Of a stretch of DNA of 64,000 nucleotides, positions 18,700 to 28,761 are shown in pieces. The position numbers and the translations under genes are program-made. The notes beneath the pieces are model-generated. The model did no database searches, was not told the DNA's origin, and was given only the letters and a program-made list of their open reading frames with translations. Where the stretch lies: NCBI RefSeq assembly GCF_013522925.1, contig NZ_JAAMQU010000009.1, positions 124,001 to 188,000 of the forward strand. Reading direction: 5' to 3'. Numbering within the stretch: the stretch's first letter is position 1; each line of letters opens with the position of its first letter. This stretch comes from Pseudomonas japonica. GTDB taxonomy: Bacteria; Pseudomonadota; Gammaproteobacteria; Pseudomonadales; Pseudomonadaceae.

Positions 18700-21600
18700 A
18701 TGATTTTCAACGTAAAGGATTTCGGCGCTGTAGGTGACGGTGTGACAGACGATACGGCAGCCATGCAGGCCTGTATCGACGCGGCTGCCGCGGCGGGCGG
18801 CGGAACGGTATTTGTACCAACCGGGACCTTTATCGTCTCGGCCGGGGAAGAACCTTCGGACGGCTGCTTGATGCTCAAAAGCAACGTGTACATGGAAGGC
18901 GCGGGTGCTGGCAAAACCACCGTGAAGGTAGCGGACGGCACCGATACCAAGATCACCGGGGTGATCCGCTCGGCCTATGGCGAAGAAACCCACGACTTCG
19001 GCCTCAGCAACCTGACCATCGACGGCAACCGGGACAACACTACCGGCAAGATCGACGGCTGGTTCAACGGCTACATTCCTGGCAAGGACGGCCACGACAG
19101 CAACGTCACCCTCAGCGGCGTGGAAATCAAGGACTGCTCGGGTTACGGCTTCGACCCCCACGAGCAAACGATCAATATGCTGATCGAGAATTGCGTGTCC
19201 CACGGCAACGGCCTGGACGGCTTTGTCGCGGACTACATGATCGACACCAAGTATTTGAACAACGTGGCGTACGACAACGACCGCCACGGGTTCAACATCG
19301 TCACCAGCACCAACGATTTCACCATGACCGGCAACGTGGCCTATGGCAACGGCGGCAACGGCATCGTGGTGCAGCGCGGCAGCGAGAACATCCCTTCACC
19401 GTACAACGTCACCATCGAAGGCGGCAACGTGTACAACAACGGCGCCGAAGGCGTGCTGGTGAAGCTGTCCAGCGACGTGACCGTGACCGGCGTGAACATC
19501 CACGACAACGGTGGCTCGGGCGTGCGCATTTACGGCAGCACGGATGTCACTGTTACCGGCAATACCCTCACCAACAACGGGCTGAAGGCGCCGGTACCGG
19601 AAGTGGTCATCCAGAGCTATGACGACACCGCCGGCGTGTCCGGCAAGTTCTTCCCCGGCAGCGACAACACGGTGAGCGACAACACCATCACCGGCGGCGC
19701 CAATTCCACTTACGGGGTGGCCGAACGTAACGAAGACGGCACCGACCGCAATACCATCCTGGACAACGACATCAGCCATACGACCAAGGGCTCGACCCTG
19801 ACCTACGGCGACGGCACCACTGTGGGCACCACACCGCCGACGACCACGCCGCAAGGCACCGCAGGCGATGACACCCTGGTAGGTACGGCGGGCAATGACA
19901 CGATCAAAGGCCTTGCCGGCAACGACAACATCAGCGGCGGCGCGGGTAATGACACCCTGGACGGCGGCGCTGGCGTAGACACGCTCACTGGTGGCGCCGG
20001 TGCCGATACCTTCGTGATCGCGAACCGCCTGGACAGTTACCGCAACTACAACACCGGCGGCGTAACACGGGTGGATACCATCACCGATTTTGCGACGGGC
20101 CAGGACCGCATCGACCTGTCGGCGCTGGGCATCACTGGCCTGGGCGACGGCCGCAATGGCACGGTGTACCTCAGCCTCAACGCCGCCGGGGACAAAACCT
20201 ACGTCAAATCCCTGGAGGTGGATGCCAGCGGCAACCGTTTCGAACTCGCCCTTTCGGGTAACCTGCTCAACACCTTGAAAGCGACCGACTTCGTGTTCGC
20301 TGGCGTGACACCGGTCAACCATGCGCCGGTCCTCGCCACGCCCCTGGCCGACCAGAACGCCACCGAAACCAGCCCGTTCAGCTACACCATCCCGGCCGGT
20401 GCCTTTACCGACGCGGACAACGACACCCTGACCTTCACCGCCACCCTCGCCGACGGCAGCGCCCTGCCCGCCTGGCTGAAGTTCGATGCCGCCACCCGCA
20501 CCTTCAGCGGCACGCCGGATTCGAACGCGGCGGGCAACTTCAACGTGACCGTCACCGCCAACGACGGCAAGGCTGGCAGCGTGACCGATACCTTTGCGCT
20601 CGCAGTGAAGGACACTCCGGTTCCGGTCAACCACGCCCCTGTGGTGGCAACACCGCTTGCCGACCAGAACGCCACCGAAACATCCCCGTTCAGCTACACC
20701 ATCCCGACCGGTGCCTTTACCGACGCCGACAACGACACCCTGACCTTCACCGCCACCCTGGCCGACGGCAGCGCCCTGCCCGCCTGGCTGAAGTTCGATG
20801 CCGCCACCCGCACCTTCAGCGGTACGCCGGATTCGAACGCGGCGGGCAACTTCAACGTGACCGTCACCGCCAACGACGGCAAGGCTGGCAGCGTGACCGA
20901 TACCTTTGCGCTCGCAGTGAAGGACACTCCGGACACCACGCCGATCAAAACCCTCACCGGCACTTCTGGGAAGGACACGCTCACCGGCACCGCAGCCAAC
21001 GAGCAGCTGCTTGGCCTGGCGGGTGCCGACACGCTCAACGGCGGTGCCGGCAATGACATCCTGGTGGGCGGGGCGGGCATCGACAAACTCACCGGTGGCG
21101 CCGGCGCGGACACCTTCCGCTTCTCGGCGCTGACCGACAGCTACCGTACTTCCAGCACCAGCTACTCCGACACCATCACTGACTTCGTGGTGGGTGTGGA
21201 CAAGATCGACCTTTCCGGGCTGGGCTTCACCGGGCTGGGCAACGGCTATAACGGCACGTTGTTCCTGCAATACAGCTCCAGCTCCAACACCACCTACATC
21301 AAGAACTACGAGCCCGACGCCAGCGGCAAGCGCCTGGAACTGGGCGTGACCGGCAACCTGCTCAACACCCTGAAGGCCTCGGACTTCATCTTCAACAGCA
21401 CGCCTTCGGTGAACCACGCGCCGGTACTGGTTACCCCACTGGCTGACCAGACCGCCAAGGAAACCACGGCCTTCAGCTACACCATCCCCGCCGGCGCCTT
21501 CACCGACGCTGACAACGATGCGTTGACCTTCACCGCCACCCTGGCCGATGGCAGCGCCCTGCCGGCCTGGCTGAAGTTCGACGCAGCTACCCGCACCTTC

Positions 21601-24600
21601 AGCGGCACGCCGGATTCGAACGCGGCCGGTAACTTCAACGTGACCGTCACCGCCAACGACGGCAAGGCCGGTACCGTGAGCGACACCTTCGCGCTGGCGG
21701 TCCAGGACACGCCTGTTTCGGCTAACCACGCCCCTGTAGTCGCCGTACCGCTGGCGGACCAGAACGCCACCGAAACATCGCCGTTCAGCTACGTGATCCC
21801 GGCCGGCGCCTTCACCGACGCCGATAACGATACCCTGACCTTCACCGCCACCCTGGCCGATGGCAGCGCCCTGCCGGCCTGGCTGAAGTTCGATGCCGCC
21901 ACCCGCACCTTCAGCGGCACTCCGGACTCGAACGCCGCGGGCAGCTTTAACGTGACCGTGACCGCCAACGACGGCAAGGCCGGGATCGTCACCGATACCT
22001 TCGCCCTGGCGGTGAAGGACACCCCGGACACCACACCGATCAAAACCCTCACCGGCACTTCCGGGAAGGACACGCTCACCGGTACCGCAGCCAACGAGCA
22101 GCTGCTTGGCCTGGCGGGCGCCGACACGCTCAACGGCGGTGGCGGCAATGACATCCTGGTGGGTGGCGCCGGTATCGACAAACTCACCGGCGGCGCAGGC
22201 GCGGACATCTTCCGCTTCTCGGCGCTGACCGACAGCTACCGTACTTCCAGCACCAGCTACTCCGACACCATCACCGACTTCGTGGTGGGCGTGGACAAGA
22301 TCGACCTTTCCGGGCTGGGCTTCACCGGGCTGGGCAACGGCTATAACGGCACGTTGTTCCTGCAATACAGCTCCAGCTCCAACACCACCTACATCAAGAA
22401 CTACGAACCCGATGCCAGCGGCAAACGCCTGGAACTGGGCGTGACCGGCAACCTGCTGAACACCCTGAAGGCCTCGGACTTCATCTTCAACAGCACGCCT
22501 TCGGTGAACCACGCGCCGGTACTGGCCACGCCGCTGGCTGACCAGACCGCCAAGGAAACCACGGCCTTCAGCTACACCATCCCCGCCGGCGCCTTCACCG
22601 ACGCCGACAATGATGCATTGACCTTCACCGCCACCCTGGCCGATGGCAGCGCCCTGCCGGCCTGGCTGAAGTTCGACGCGGCTACCCGCACCTTCAGCGG
22701 TACGCCGGATTCGAACGCGGCGGGTAACTTCAACGTGACCGTCACCGCCAACGATGGCAAAGCCGGTACCGTGAGCGACACCTTCGCGCTGGCGGTCCAG
22801 GACACGCCTGTTTCGGCTAACCACGCTCCTGTGGTCGCGGTACCGCTGGCTGACCAGAACGCCACCGAAACATCGCCGTTCAGCTACGTGATTCCGGCCG
22901 GCGCCTTCACCGACGCCGATAACGACACCCTGACCTTCACCGCCACCCTGGCCGACGGCAGCGCCTTGCCCGCCTGGCTGAAGTTCGATGCCGCCACCCG
23001 CACCTTCAGCGGTACGCCAGACTCGAACGCCGCCGGTAGCTTCAACGTGATCGTCACCGCCAACGACGGCAAAGCCGGGATCGTCACCGATACCTTTGCC
23101 CTGGCGGTGAAGGACACGCCGGCAGGCAACGGCAGTGTGCTCACCGGGACGTCCGGCAAGGACACCCTCACCGGCACCGCCGGCAATGACCAACTGTTCG
23201 GCCTGGCCGGGATCGATACCCTCAAAGGCGGCGCCGGCAATGACCTGCTGGTGGGCGGCGCGGGGGCGGATAACCTGGCCGGCGGCGCGGGCGCGGACAC
23301 CTTCCGCTTCACCACGCTGACCGACAGCTACCGCACGTCCAGCACGGCCTACAGTGACCTGATCACTGACTTCGACGCGAGCGTGGACATCCTCGATCTG
23401 GCCGGCCTGGGCTTTACCGGCCTGGGGAACGGCAACAACCGCACCCTGCTGGTGCAGTACAACAGCAGCAACGACCGCACCTACCTCAAGAGCAATGACG
23501 CTGATGCCAGCGGCAACCGCTTCGAGCTGGTGCTGCAAGGCAACCACCTCACCACGTTGAAAGCCAGCAACTTTGTGTTCACCAGCGGCAACCTGCCGGG
23601 TAACAGCGCGCCGGTGTTGACCGACCCGCTGCAGGACAGCACGGCGACTGAAAACAGCGCCTTTACCTACACCGTGTCACAGACCGCCTTCACCGACGCC
23701 GACAACGACGCGCTGACCTACACCGCCACCCTCCAGGACGGCTCGGCGTTGCCTTCGTGGCTGGCCTTCGACCCGAAAACCCTGACCTTCAGCGGTACCC
23801 CGAACGACAACGCCGCCGGCGTCTACAACTTCCTGGTCACCGCCACGGACAGCAAGGGTGCCTCGGCCAGCGACCTGTTCGCGCTGACCGTCGCCGATGC
23901 GCCACGCACCACCATCACCGGCACCTCGGGCAAGGATTCCCTGACCGGCACCACCCACGATGACCTGATGCTGGGCCTGGGCGGCGCGGACACCATCAAA
24001 GGCAACACCGGGGCAGACATCCTCGATGGTGGCGCTGGCGCCGACACCCTGACCGGCGACGCGGGGGCAGACACCTTCCGCTTCTCGGCCGTCACCGACA
24101 GCTACCGCGACTATGACGCCGGCGGTATCACAGCCACTGACACCATCACCGACTTCACCGTTGGCGTGGACAAGATCGACGTGAGCAGCCTGGGCATCCT
24201 CGGCCTGGGGGATGGCAGCCATAACACGCTGTACATCACCACCAGCGCCGACGGCAGCAAGACCTACATCAAGTCGGCCGAGTCCGATGCCGATGGCAAC
24301 CGCTTCGAAGTGACCCTGCAGGGCAACTATTCCTCCACCCTCAGCGCCAGCGACTTCGTGTTCGCCGAGCGGGCCGAGCAGGACATTCTCTTCCTTCCGA
24401 CCTTGGGCCAGAGCAACGCGCGCATGCTGCGCATGACCGAGGATGACGATCAGTCGGGCATCACCGAGATGGTCAAGGACCTGAGCAAGTACACCGATTA
24501 CGACGTGCGCAGCCAGTTCACCGACGCCGACGGCAATGGCATCGACATCGCCGTGGGCGGCAGCACGGTGAATGGCTTCTCCACCGGTACCGAGGAGGAG

Positions 24601-26364
24601 CTGCGCCTGTCCTGGTGGCTCGGTGACACGAATAAACCGGGGCCTGCCCTACTCCGCGCCGTTGAGTTGCTGAAGGAGCAGCTTGCCAGCCTGAAGGCCA
24701 CCGACAACGTGACCATGGGCATCATCTGGGGCCAGGGCGAGGAAGCCGCCCAGGAAATCGGCCGGGCGAGCGACCCGGCGGCGCAAGCCGCAGCCTATAA
24801 GGCCAACACCCTGAAAGTGTTCGACTACCTGCACGCGCAGCTTGGCGACTTCAAGGTGTACATCATGGAAACCGGGCACTACGACGCCGATGCCGCGCGG
24901 GTGCGTGGCTACGACGAAGCCAAGATCGCCCAGATCGAGAAAGGCCTGGTAGCGGTGCGGGCGGCGCAGGAACAAATGGCCGCGGAACGCTCGGACGTGG
25001 ACCTGGCGGTGGACTACACCGACCTGCCGCTGCGCCAGGAAGCCGACCCCGTCACCTACCCCGACGACGTATGGCACCTGCACGAAGAGTCGGCCGAGAT
25101 CGTGGGCCAGCGCCTGGCCGACTACATCGCCGCCGACCTCGGCTACAAGGGCAACCTTGGCGACAACCGCACCGCTCAGGACGTGTACAACGACGTGGCG
25201 AGCCAGAACGGTGGCTATATCCTCGGTACCGACCAGGATGACACGCTGGTGGGCAGCGCCTACGGCGATACCCTGGATGGTGACCTTGGCGCGGACAACA
25301 TGACCGGTGGCGATGGCAAGGACGTGTACATCGTCGACAACGCCCAGGACGTGGTCACCGAAACCAATGCCTCCACCACCCAGATCGACACGGTGAAAGC
25401 CTCGGTCAGCTGGACCCTGGGCAATAACCTGGAGTACCTGGTACTCACCGGTTATTCGGCCATCGATGGCACGGGTAACGGGCTGCGCAACTTCCTGACC
25501 GGCAACGACGCGGCCAACGTGCTGGACGGCAAGGGCGGCGCCGACAGCATGACCGGGGGCAATGGCTCCGACACCTACTATGTGGACAACATCGACGACA
25601 CGACGGTGGAGAAAAGCAGCGACAGCACCGTGGGCGGGATCGATACGGTGTACACCAGCCTGGCCACCTGGACCCTGGCCGCGAACGTGGAGAACCTGGT
25701 GATCAATACCGCTGGCGCCGCCAACGGCATCGGCAACGCGCTGGACAACACCCTGTTCGCCGGCACCGGCAACAACGTGCTGGACGGCCGCGACGGGATC
25801 GACACTGTTTCTTACGCCTCAGCCACTGGCGCGGTAACTGTGAACCTGAGCAGCAGTGCCCAGCAGAATACCGGCGCCTCTGGCCTGGACACCCTCAAGT
25901 ACATCGAGAACGTGATCGGTAGCCGTTTCAACGACTCCCTCACCGGCAGCAGTGCAAACAATGTGCTGGACGGCGGCGCTGGTAACGACGCCCTCGTGGG
26001 GGGTTCCGGTAACGACACCCTGATCGGCGGCGCAGGTACCGACACGCTCACCGGCGGCACGGGTGCCGACACCTACAAGTTCGTGGCCCTGACGGACCTG
26101 GGGCTGGGCAACTCGCGGGACGTGATCAGCGGGTTCAAGAGCACCGAGGGTGACAAGCTCGACCTTACCGGCCTGGACGCCAACACCTCCACCGGCGCCC
26201 ACGACAACTTCAACTTCATCGGCAGCCAGGCGTTCAGCGCTGCCGGCCAGTTGCGGTTCGAGAACGGCGTGCTGTACGGCAGCACAGATTCCGACTCCAC
26301 CCCTGAGTTCGAGATCCAGCTGGTAGGTGTGACCCAACTGCAGCAGAGCGATTTCGCTGCGTAA
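18700..26364 (+). CDS. Giant mannuronan C5-epimerase/O-acetylhydrolase (AlgE/PsmE-type, secreted RTX)
   Basis: A 2554-residue protein. Residues 1-~385 align without gaps from memory to the A. vinelandii AlgE4 A-module; Y149, D152, H154 (SGYGFDPHEQ) and D178 (GLDGFVADY) match the known catalytic residues, so it should convert mannuronate to guluronate in alginate. Then come R1 (~386-535), Ig-like pair, R2 (~749-900), Ig pair, R3 (~1114-1265), Ig pair, R4 (~1480-1632), a single Ig (~1635-1735) and R5 (~1738-1888). Residues ~1890-2155 form an SGNH/sialate-acetylesterase-like domain with GQSN (1903-1906), GQGEEA and DVWH (D2123, H2126), as in the bifunctional epimerase/O-acetylhydrolase PsmE of P. 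syringae. A serralysin-like RTX tail ends in QLVGVTQLQQSDFAA. I start at 18700 because AlgE proteins begin exactly there; an ATG at 18589 is in frame. Type I export is expected but no exporter is nearby. Confidence 0.92.
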   Translation: MIFNVKDFGAVGDGVTDDTAAMQACIDAAAAAGGGTVFVPTGTFIVSAGEEPSDGCLMLKSNVYMEGAGAGKTTVKVADGTDTKITGVIRSAYGEETHDFGLSNLTIDGNRDNTTGKIDGWFNGYIPGKDGHDSNVTLSGVEIKDCSGYGFDPHEQTINMLIENCVSHGNGLDGFVADYMIDTKYLNNVAYDNDRHGFNIVTSTNDFTMTGNVAYGNGGNGIVVQRGSENIPSPYNVTIEGGNVYNNGAEGVLVKLSSDVTVTGVNIHDNGGSGVRIYGSTDVTVTGNTLTNNGLKAPVPEVVIQSYDDTAGVSGKFFPGSDNTVSDNTITGGANSTYGVAERNEDGTDRNTILDNDISHTTKGSTLTYGDGTTVGTTPPTTTPQGTAGDDTLVGTAGNDTIKGLAGNDNISGGAGNDTLDGGAGVDTLTGGAGADTFVIANRLDSYRNYNTGGVTRVDTITDFATGQDRIDLSALGITGLGDGRNGTVYLSLNAAGDKTYVKSLEVDASGNRFELALSGNLLNTLKATDFVFAGVTPVNHAPVLATPLADQNATETSPFSYTIPAGAFTDADNDTLTFTATLADGSALPAWLKFDAATRTFSGTPDSNAAGNFNVTVTANDGKAGSVTDTFALAVKDTPVPVNHAPVVATPLADQNATETSPFSYTIPTGAFTDADNDTLTFTATLADGSALPAWLKFDAATRTFSGTPDSNAAGNFNVTVTANDGKAGSVTDTFALAVKDTPDTTPIKTLTGTSGKDTLTGTAANEQLLGLAGADTLNGGAGNDILVGGAGIDKLTGGAGADTFRFSALTDSYRTSSTSYSDTITDFVVGVDKIDLSGLGFTGLGNGYNGTLFLQYSSSSNTTYIKNYEPDASGKRLELGVTGNLLNTLKASDFIFNSTPSVNHAPVLVTPLADQTAKETTAFSYTIPAGAFTDADNDALTFTATLADGSALPAWLKFDAATRTFSGTPDSNAAGNFNVTVTANDGKAGTVSDTFALAVQDTPVSANHAPVVAVPLADQNATETSPFSYVIPAGAFTDADNDTLTFTATLADGSALPAWLKFDAATRTFSGTPDSNAAGSFNVTVTANDGKAGIVTDTFALAVKDTPDTTPIKTLTGTSGKDTLTGTAANEQLLGLAGADTLNGGGGNDILVGGAGIDKLTGGAGADIFRFSALTDSYRTSSTSYSDTITDFVVGVDKIDLSGLGFTGLGNGYNGTLFLQYSSSSNTTYIKNYEPDASGKRLELGVTGNLLNTLKASDFIFNSTPSVNHAPVLATPLADQTAKETTAFSYTIPAGAFTDADNDALTFTATLADGSALPAWLKFDAATRTFSGTPDSNAAGNFNVTVTANDGKAGTVSDTFALAVQDTPVSANHAPVVAVPLADQNATETSPFSYVIPAGAFTDADNDTLTFTATLADGSALPAWLKFDAATRTFSGTPDSNAAGSFNVIVTANDGKAGIVTDTFALAVKDTPAGNGSVLTGTSGKDTLTGTAGNDQLFGLAGIDTLKGGAGNDLLVGGAGADNLAGGAGADTFRFTTLTDSYRTSSTAYSDLITDFDASVDILDLAGLGFTGLGNGNNRTLLVQYNSSNDRTYLKSNDADASGNRFELVLQGNHLTTLKASNFVFTSGNLPGNSAPVLTDPLQDSTATENSAFTYTVSQTAFTDADNDALTYTATLQDGSALPSWLAFDPKTLTFSGTPNDNAAGVYNFLVTATDSKGASASDLFALTVADAPRTTITGTSGKDSLTGTTHDDLMLGLGGADTIKGNTGADILDGGAGADTLTGDAGADTFRFSAVTDSYRDYDAGGITATDTITDFTVGVDKIDVSSLGILGLGDGSHNTLYITTSADGSKTYIKSAESDADGNRFEVTLQGNYSSTLSASDFVFAERAEQDILFLPTLGQSNARMLRMTEDDDQSGITEMVKDLSKYTDYDVRSQFTDADGNGIDIAVGGSTVNGFSTGTEEELRLSWWLGDTNKPGPALLRAVELLKEQLASLKATDNVTMGIIWGQGEEAAQEIGRASDPAAQAAAYKANTLKVFDYLHAQLGDFKVYIMETGHYDADAARVRGYDEAKIAQIEKGLVAVRAAQEQMAAERSDVDLAVDYTDLPLRQEADPVTYPDDVWHLHEESAEIVGQRLADYIAADLGYKGNLGDNRTAQDVYNDVASQNGGYILGTDQDDTLVGSAYGDTLDGDLGADNMTGGDGKDVYIVDNAQDVVTETNASTTQIDTVKASVSWTLGNNLEYLVLTGYSAIDGTGNGLRNFLTGNDAANVLDGKGGADSMTGGNGSDTYYVDNIDDTTVEKSSDSTVGGIDTVYTSLATWTLAANVENLVINTAGAANGIGNALDNTLFAGTGNNVLDGRDGIDTVSYASATGAVTVNLSSSAQQNTGASGLDTLKYIENVIGSRFNDSLTGSSANNVLDGGAGNDALVGGSGNDTLIGGAGTDTLTGGTGADTYKFVALTDLGLGNSRDVISGFKSTEGDKLDLTGLDANTSTGAHDNFNFIGSQAFSAAGQLRFENGVLYGSTDSDSTPEFEIQLVGVTQLQQSDFAA
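19851..23135 (+). repeat. Three in-gene tandem units of 1095 bp (R-module + two Ig-like domains)
   Basis: Units begin near 19851, 20946 and 22041, and a fourth R-module starts at 23136. Units 2 and 3 encode 365 residues each with only about four amino-acid differences by eye and mostly synonymous DNA changes, indicating recent duplication or gene conversion. Confidence 0.85.
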
Positions 26365-26705
26365 GGGACCAAGCCCCGCGGGTTAGCCCGGAACGGATGC
26401 CCTGACAATCGTCAGGTGCCATCGTGTTCCGGGCTGGCCTGTTATTCCGACTTCTAGCTCGACCCACGGCTGCCCCCCGCAGGACCCGGCGTAGCCGGGG
26501 AACTGCACCACCACGCATCACCAATCCCCCCACAGCCGAAATTCGCTCATTGCCCAGAGCGGCTGATGCGCCCTGCTTTGGCCTGCAACTACCTCACACA
26601 ACATAAAGAGAACCGTTGGCTGGTTTACCCCTTCGCAGCCTGTGGCGATCGCCATGCCGTTAGCATCCTGAGTACCAATTCGACAAGAACAAGGGCAGGC
26701 CTGGC
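26365..26705. other. Intergenic region with a long hairpin
   Basis: A spacer between the epimerase and the MFS gene. Apart from the hairpin at 26385-26435 I see no gene; short frames here lack ribosome sites. Confidence 0.5.
26385..26435 (+). terminator. Candidate terminator after the giant epimerase
   Basis: Outer stem AGCCCGGAAC (26385-26394) pairs with GTTCCGGGCT (26426-26435); inner stem CCTGAC-AATC-GTCAGG at 26401-26416. Only a weak T-rich tail follows. Confidence 0.5.
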
Positions 26706-28028
26706 ATGCGATTAGGTTGGTATTCGGCACTAACGCCCACTGAAAAGCGTACCTACTGGGCGTGTTTCGGTGGGTTCACGCTAGACTCGATGGACTCCAC
26801 CATCTACTCGCTCATGATGCCAGTGCTGATGACGGTACTGTCCCTGAGCAAGTCCGATGCGGGCCTGCTCGGGTCGGTATCCCTGATCGGCAGCGCCTTG
26901 GGTGGCTGGGCCGCCGGGTTGCTGGCGGACCGTTTCGGCCGCGTGCGGGTGATGCAAGGGACCGTGCTGTGGGTAGCGTCCTTCACCTGCCTGGCCGGGC
27001 TTTGCAGCAGCTTCTGGGAATTTCTGCCTGTGCGTTTTCTACAAGGCATCGGCTATGGCGGCGAAGCCGTCGTCGGCGCGGTGCTGATCAGCGAGGCCAT
27101 TGCGCCAGCGCTCCGCGGCCGGGTTGCCGCCTCGGTGCAAAGCGGGTACGCGGTGGGCTATGCAATTTCCCTGACCTTGATGCCGGTCGTGTTTGCCTGG
27201 CTGCCCGAGGAAATCGCCTGGCGCGCGTTCTTCGCCATTGGTTTGTTGCCCGCCCTGCTCATCTGGTTCATCCGCCGCCTGGTACCGGAATCTCACGCCT
27301 TTACCCAGGCGAACAAGGGCCCCAGGAAAGCGCTGAACGTTCGAGAGATCTTCGGCCGGGATCATCGCAGGGTCACAGTGATCAGCACCATCCTCGCCAG
27401 CGGTATATTCGGCGGGGCTTACATCATGATCACCTGGCTGCCGACCTATATGAGGATGGTGCTCAACCTGCCGGTGACGTCTACCTCGGGTTATCTTGCG
27501 GTGAACATCCTGGGTTCGCTGCTAGGCCCCTTCATCTACGGCCGTATCAGCGACCACATCAGCCGCGGCAGGGCATTCATGCTGTTTCTCCTGTGCCAGG
27601 CCTGCGTGGTGGGGGTGTATACCTTCGCCCCCATCAACATGGGCGTCACCCTGGGCCTGGGTTTGCTACTTGGAACCTTCCAGGGCGGCTTGGCCTCCGG
27701 GCTGCCGGTGGCGTTTGCAGAGCTTTATCCCACCCGCATCCGTGCCAATGGGGCCGGGTTCTGCACCAGCTTCGGTCGCGGTTTCGGCTCGATCATGCCC
27801 GCCGCAGTCGGCTTTGCGTCTACCAGCATGGGCCTGCCCGCCGCCATGGGGACGTTTGCCATCAGCTCGTACGTGATCGCGTTCATTGCGGCGCTTTGCC
27901 TGCCAAACGCCACCGGCGCGGACATGACGGCAGAGGCTGCGGTCAATGACGACGCTGGGCATAAACGCTCGTCACCGAGTAATGACGGGGCTTATAACCC
28001 GATGACTGGAAAGAAAAATTCTTGCTGA
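26706..28028 (+). CDS. MFS transporter, AAHS-like (aromatic acid/organic acid:H+ symporter type)
   Basis: 440 residues, about 12 hydrophobic helices. It carries the MFS signature between helices 2 and 3 (GLLADRFGRVRV), an N-terminal DSMDSTIYS resembling the D-rich first helix of AAHS/sialate symporters, and RFLQGIGYGGE on helix 4. It probably imports an organic or aromatic acid; substrate not determinable. The last ~35 residues are hydrophilic. Start ATG after AGGGCAGG. No adjacent catabolic gene. Confidence 0.82.
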   Translation: MRLGWYSALTPTEKRTYWACFGGFTLDSMDSTIYSLMMPVLMTVLSLSKSDAGLLGSVSLIGSALGGWAAGLLADRFGRVRVMQGTVLWVASFTCLAGLCSSFWEFLPVRFLQGIGYGGEAVVGAVLISEAIAPALRGRVAASVQSGYAVGYAISLTLMPVVFAWLPEEIAWRAFFAIGLLPALLIWFIRRLVPESHAFTQANKGPRKALNVREIFGRDHRRVTVISTILASGIFGGAYIMITWLPTYMRMVLNLPVTSTSGYLAVNILGSLLGPFIYGRISDHISRGRAFMLFLLCQACVVGVYTFAPINMGVTLGLGLLLGTFQGGLASGLPVAFAELYPTRIRANGAGFCTSFGRGFGSIMPAAVGFASTSMGLPAAMGTFAISSYVIAFIAALCLPNATGADMTAEAAVNDDAGHKRSSPSNDGAYNPMTGKKNSC

Positions 28029-28045
28029 GCAGGTTTCGCCTGTAA

Positions 28046-28065
28046 TACTGTAAATACATACAGTT
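28046..28065 (+). promoter_or_regulatory. LexA (SOS) box
   Basis: TACTGTAAATACATACAGTT: CTGT-N8-ACAG core, close to the gamma-proteobacterial LexA consensus, 13 bases upstream of the DUF1654 start. It should repress the DUF1654-umuD-umuC operon until DNA damage. Confidence 0.88.
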
Positions 28066-28078
28066 AAGAGTCATCGTT

Positions 28079-28327
28079 ATGGCCAAGCAACCTTCCACGC
28101 CCGTACAACCCCAGCCCTATGACCTTTTGGCGACGCGCCTGCAGCGCGCCATTAACCATCCCGCCGCGCAACAGGCCAAAACGGCCCTGCTTGAACGGCT
28201 GGACGGCGACTCGGAAGAAGCTTGGGAGCGGATCATGGAAGAGCTGGGCGAAAACGATAACGTGACCCTGGCTTACCGGGACGATGGCCATATCCAGATT
28301 TTCTGGACCGTGCTGCAGGACGATTGA
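28079..28327 (+). CDS. DUF1654 protein leading the SOS operon
   Basis: 82 residues, soluble and acidic at its C-terminus, matching the Pseudomonas DUF1654 family (YDLLATRLQRAIN, AWERIMEELGENDNV, DDGHIQIFW). Function unknown. It is the first gene after the LexA box; its stop is 2 bases before the umuD ATG, so it is co-transcribed with the translesion polymerase genes. Confidence 0.82.
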   Translation: MAKQPSTPVQPQPYDLLATRLQRAINHPAAQQAKTALLERLDGDSEEAWERIMEELGENDNVTLAYRDDGHIQIFWTVLQDD

Positions 28328-28329
28328 CG

Positions 28330-28761
28330 ATGAGCATTGTTGTCCTGGGGCCGCTTGAGCCTTCCGTCTATCCCTTGCCGTTTTTCGCCTACCGGGTACC
28401 CGCAGGCTTTCCGTCGCCGGCAGCAGATCATCTGGAAAAACACATTTCCCTCGATGAGCTGTTCGACCTGCGCGCACCGCATATCTACCTGGTGAAGATC
28501 GACGGCGACAGCATGAAAGGCGCCGGCCTGTTTTCCGGTGACCTGGTGATCGTGGATCGCGGCCGAGAAGCACGTCATGGCGACATCGTGATTGCCGCGC
28601 TCAATGGTGAACCCGTGTGCAAGCGGCTGCACTGCAAAGGCAGCGAAATCATTCTCCAGTCCGAAAACCCGGCCTATCCCCAGCGGTTCATCCTGGAAAG
28701 CGACGAGATGGCCATCTGGGGTGTGGTGCGCTACAGCGTGCGCGATCATGCCTACGCTTGA
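28330..28761 (+). CDS. umuD: UmuD-type error-prone polymerase accessory protein
   Basis: 143 residues. It has the S24 peptidase fold with catalytic S61 (GDSMKG) and K98 (PVCKRL), one residue off E. coli UmuD S60/K97. RecA-stimulated self-cleavage is expected at A25-G26 (VPAGFPSPAAD), where E. coli has Cys-Gly. The ATG at 28330 is preferred; a TTG at 28324 in frame overlaps the previous gene. The C-terminus overlaps umuC by 14 bases. Confidence 0.92.
   Translation: MSIVVLGPLEPSVYPLPFFAYRVPAGFPSPAADHLEKHISLDELFDLRAPHIYLVKIDGDSMKGAGLFSGDLVIVDRGREARHGDIVIAALNGEPVCKRLHCKGSEIILQSENPAYPQRFILESDEMAIWGVVRYSVRDHAYA

Noticed and set aside
18403..19287. Extended N-terminus of the SDR frame (548 codons in all)
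   Set aside because: It runs antisense into the epimerase gene; the SDR Rossmann motif begins right after the ATG at 18402.
19396..23547. 1383-codon open frame on the minus strand within the epimerase gene
   Set aside because: It follows the 1095-bp repeats exactly and is low-complexity G/V/R/A; antisense shadow of the R-module and Ig-like repeats.
18700..26364. Possible CRISPR or satellite array because of regular repeats
   Set aside because: The periodicity is in-frame coding repeats (nonapeptides, R-modules, Ig-like domains), with no short identical repeats separated by unique spacers.
28021..28048. Sigma-70 promoter for the SOS operon (TTGCTG ... TAATAC)
   Set aside because: Spacing of 15 bases is too short and the boxes are weak; only the LexA box itself is well supported.
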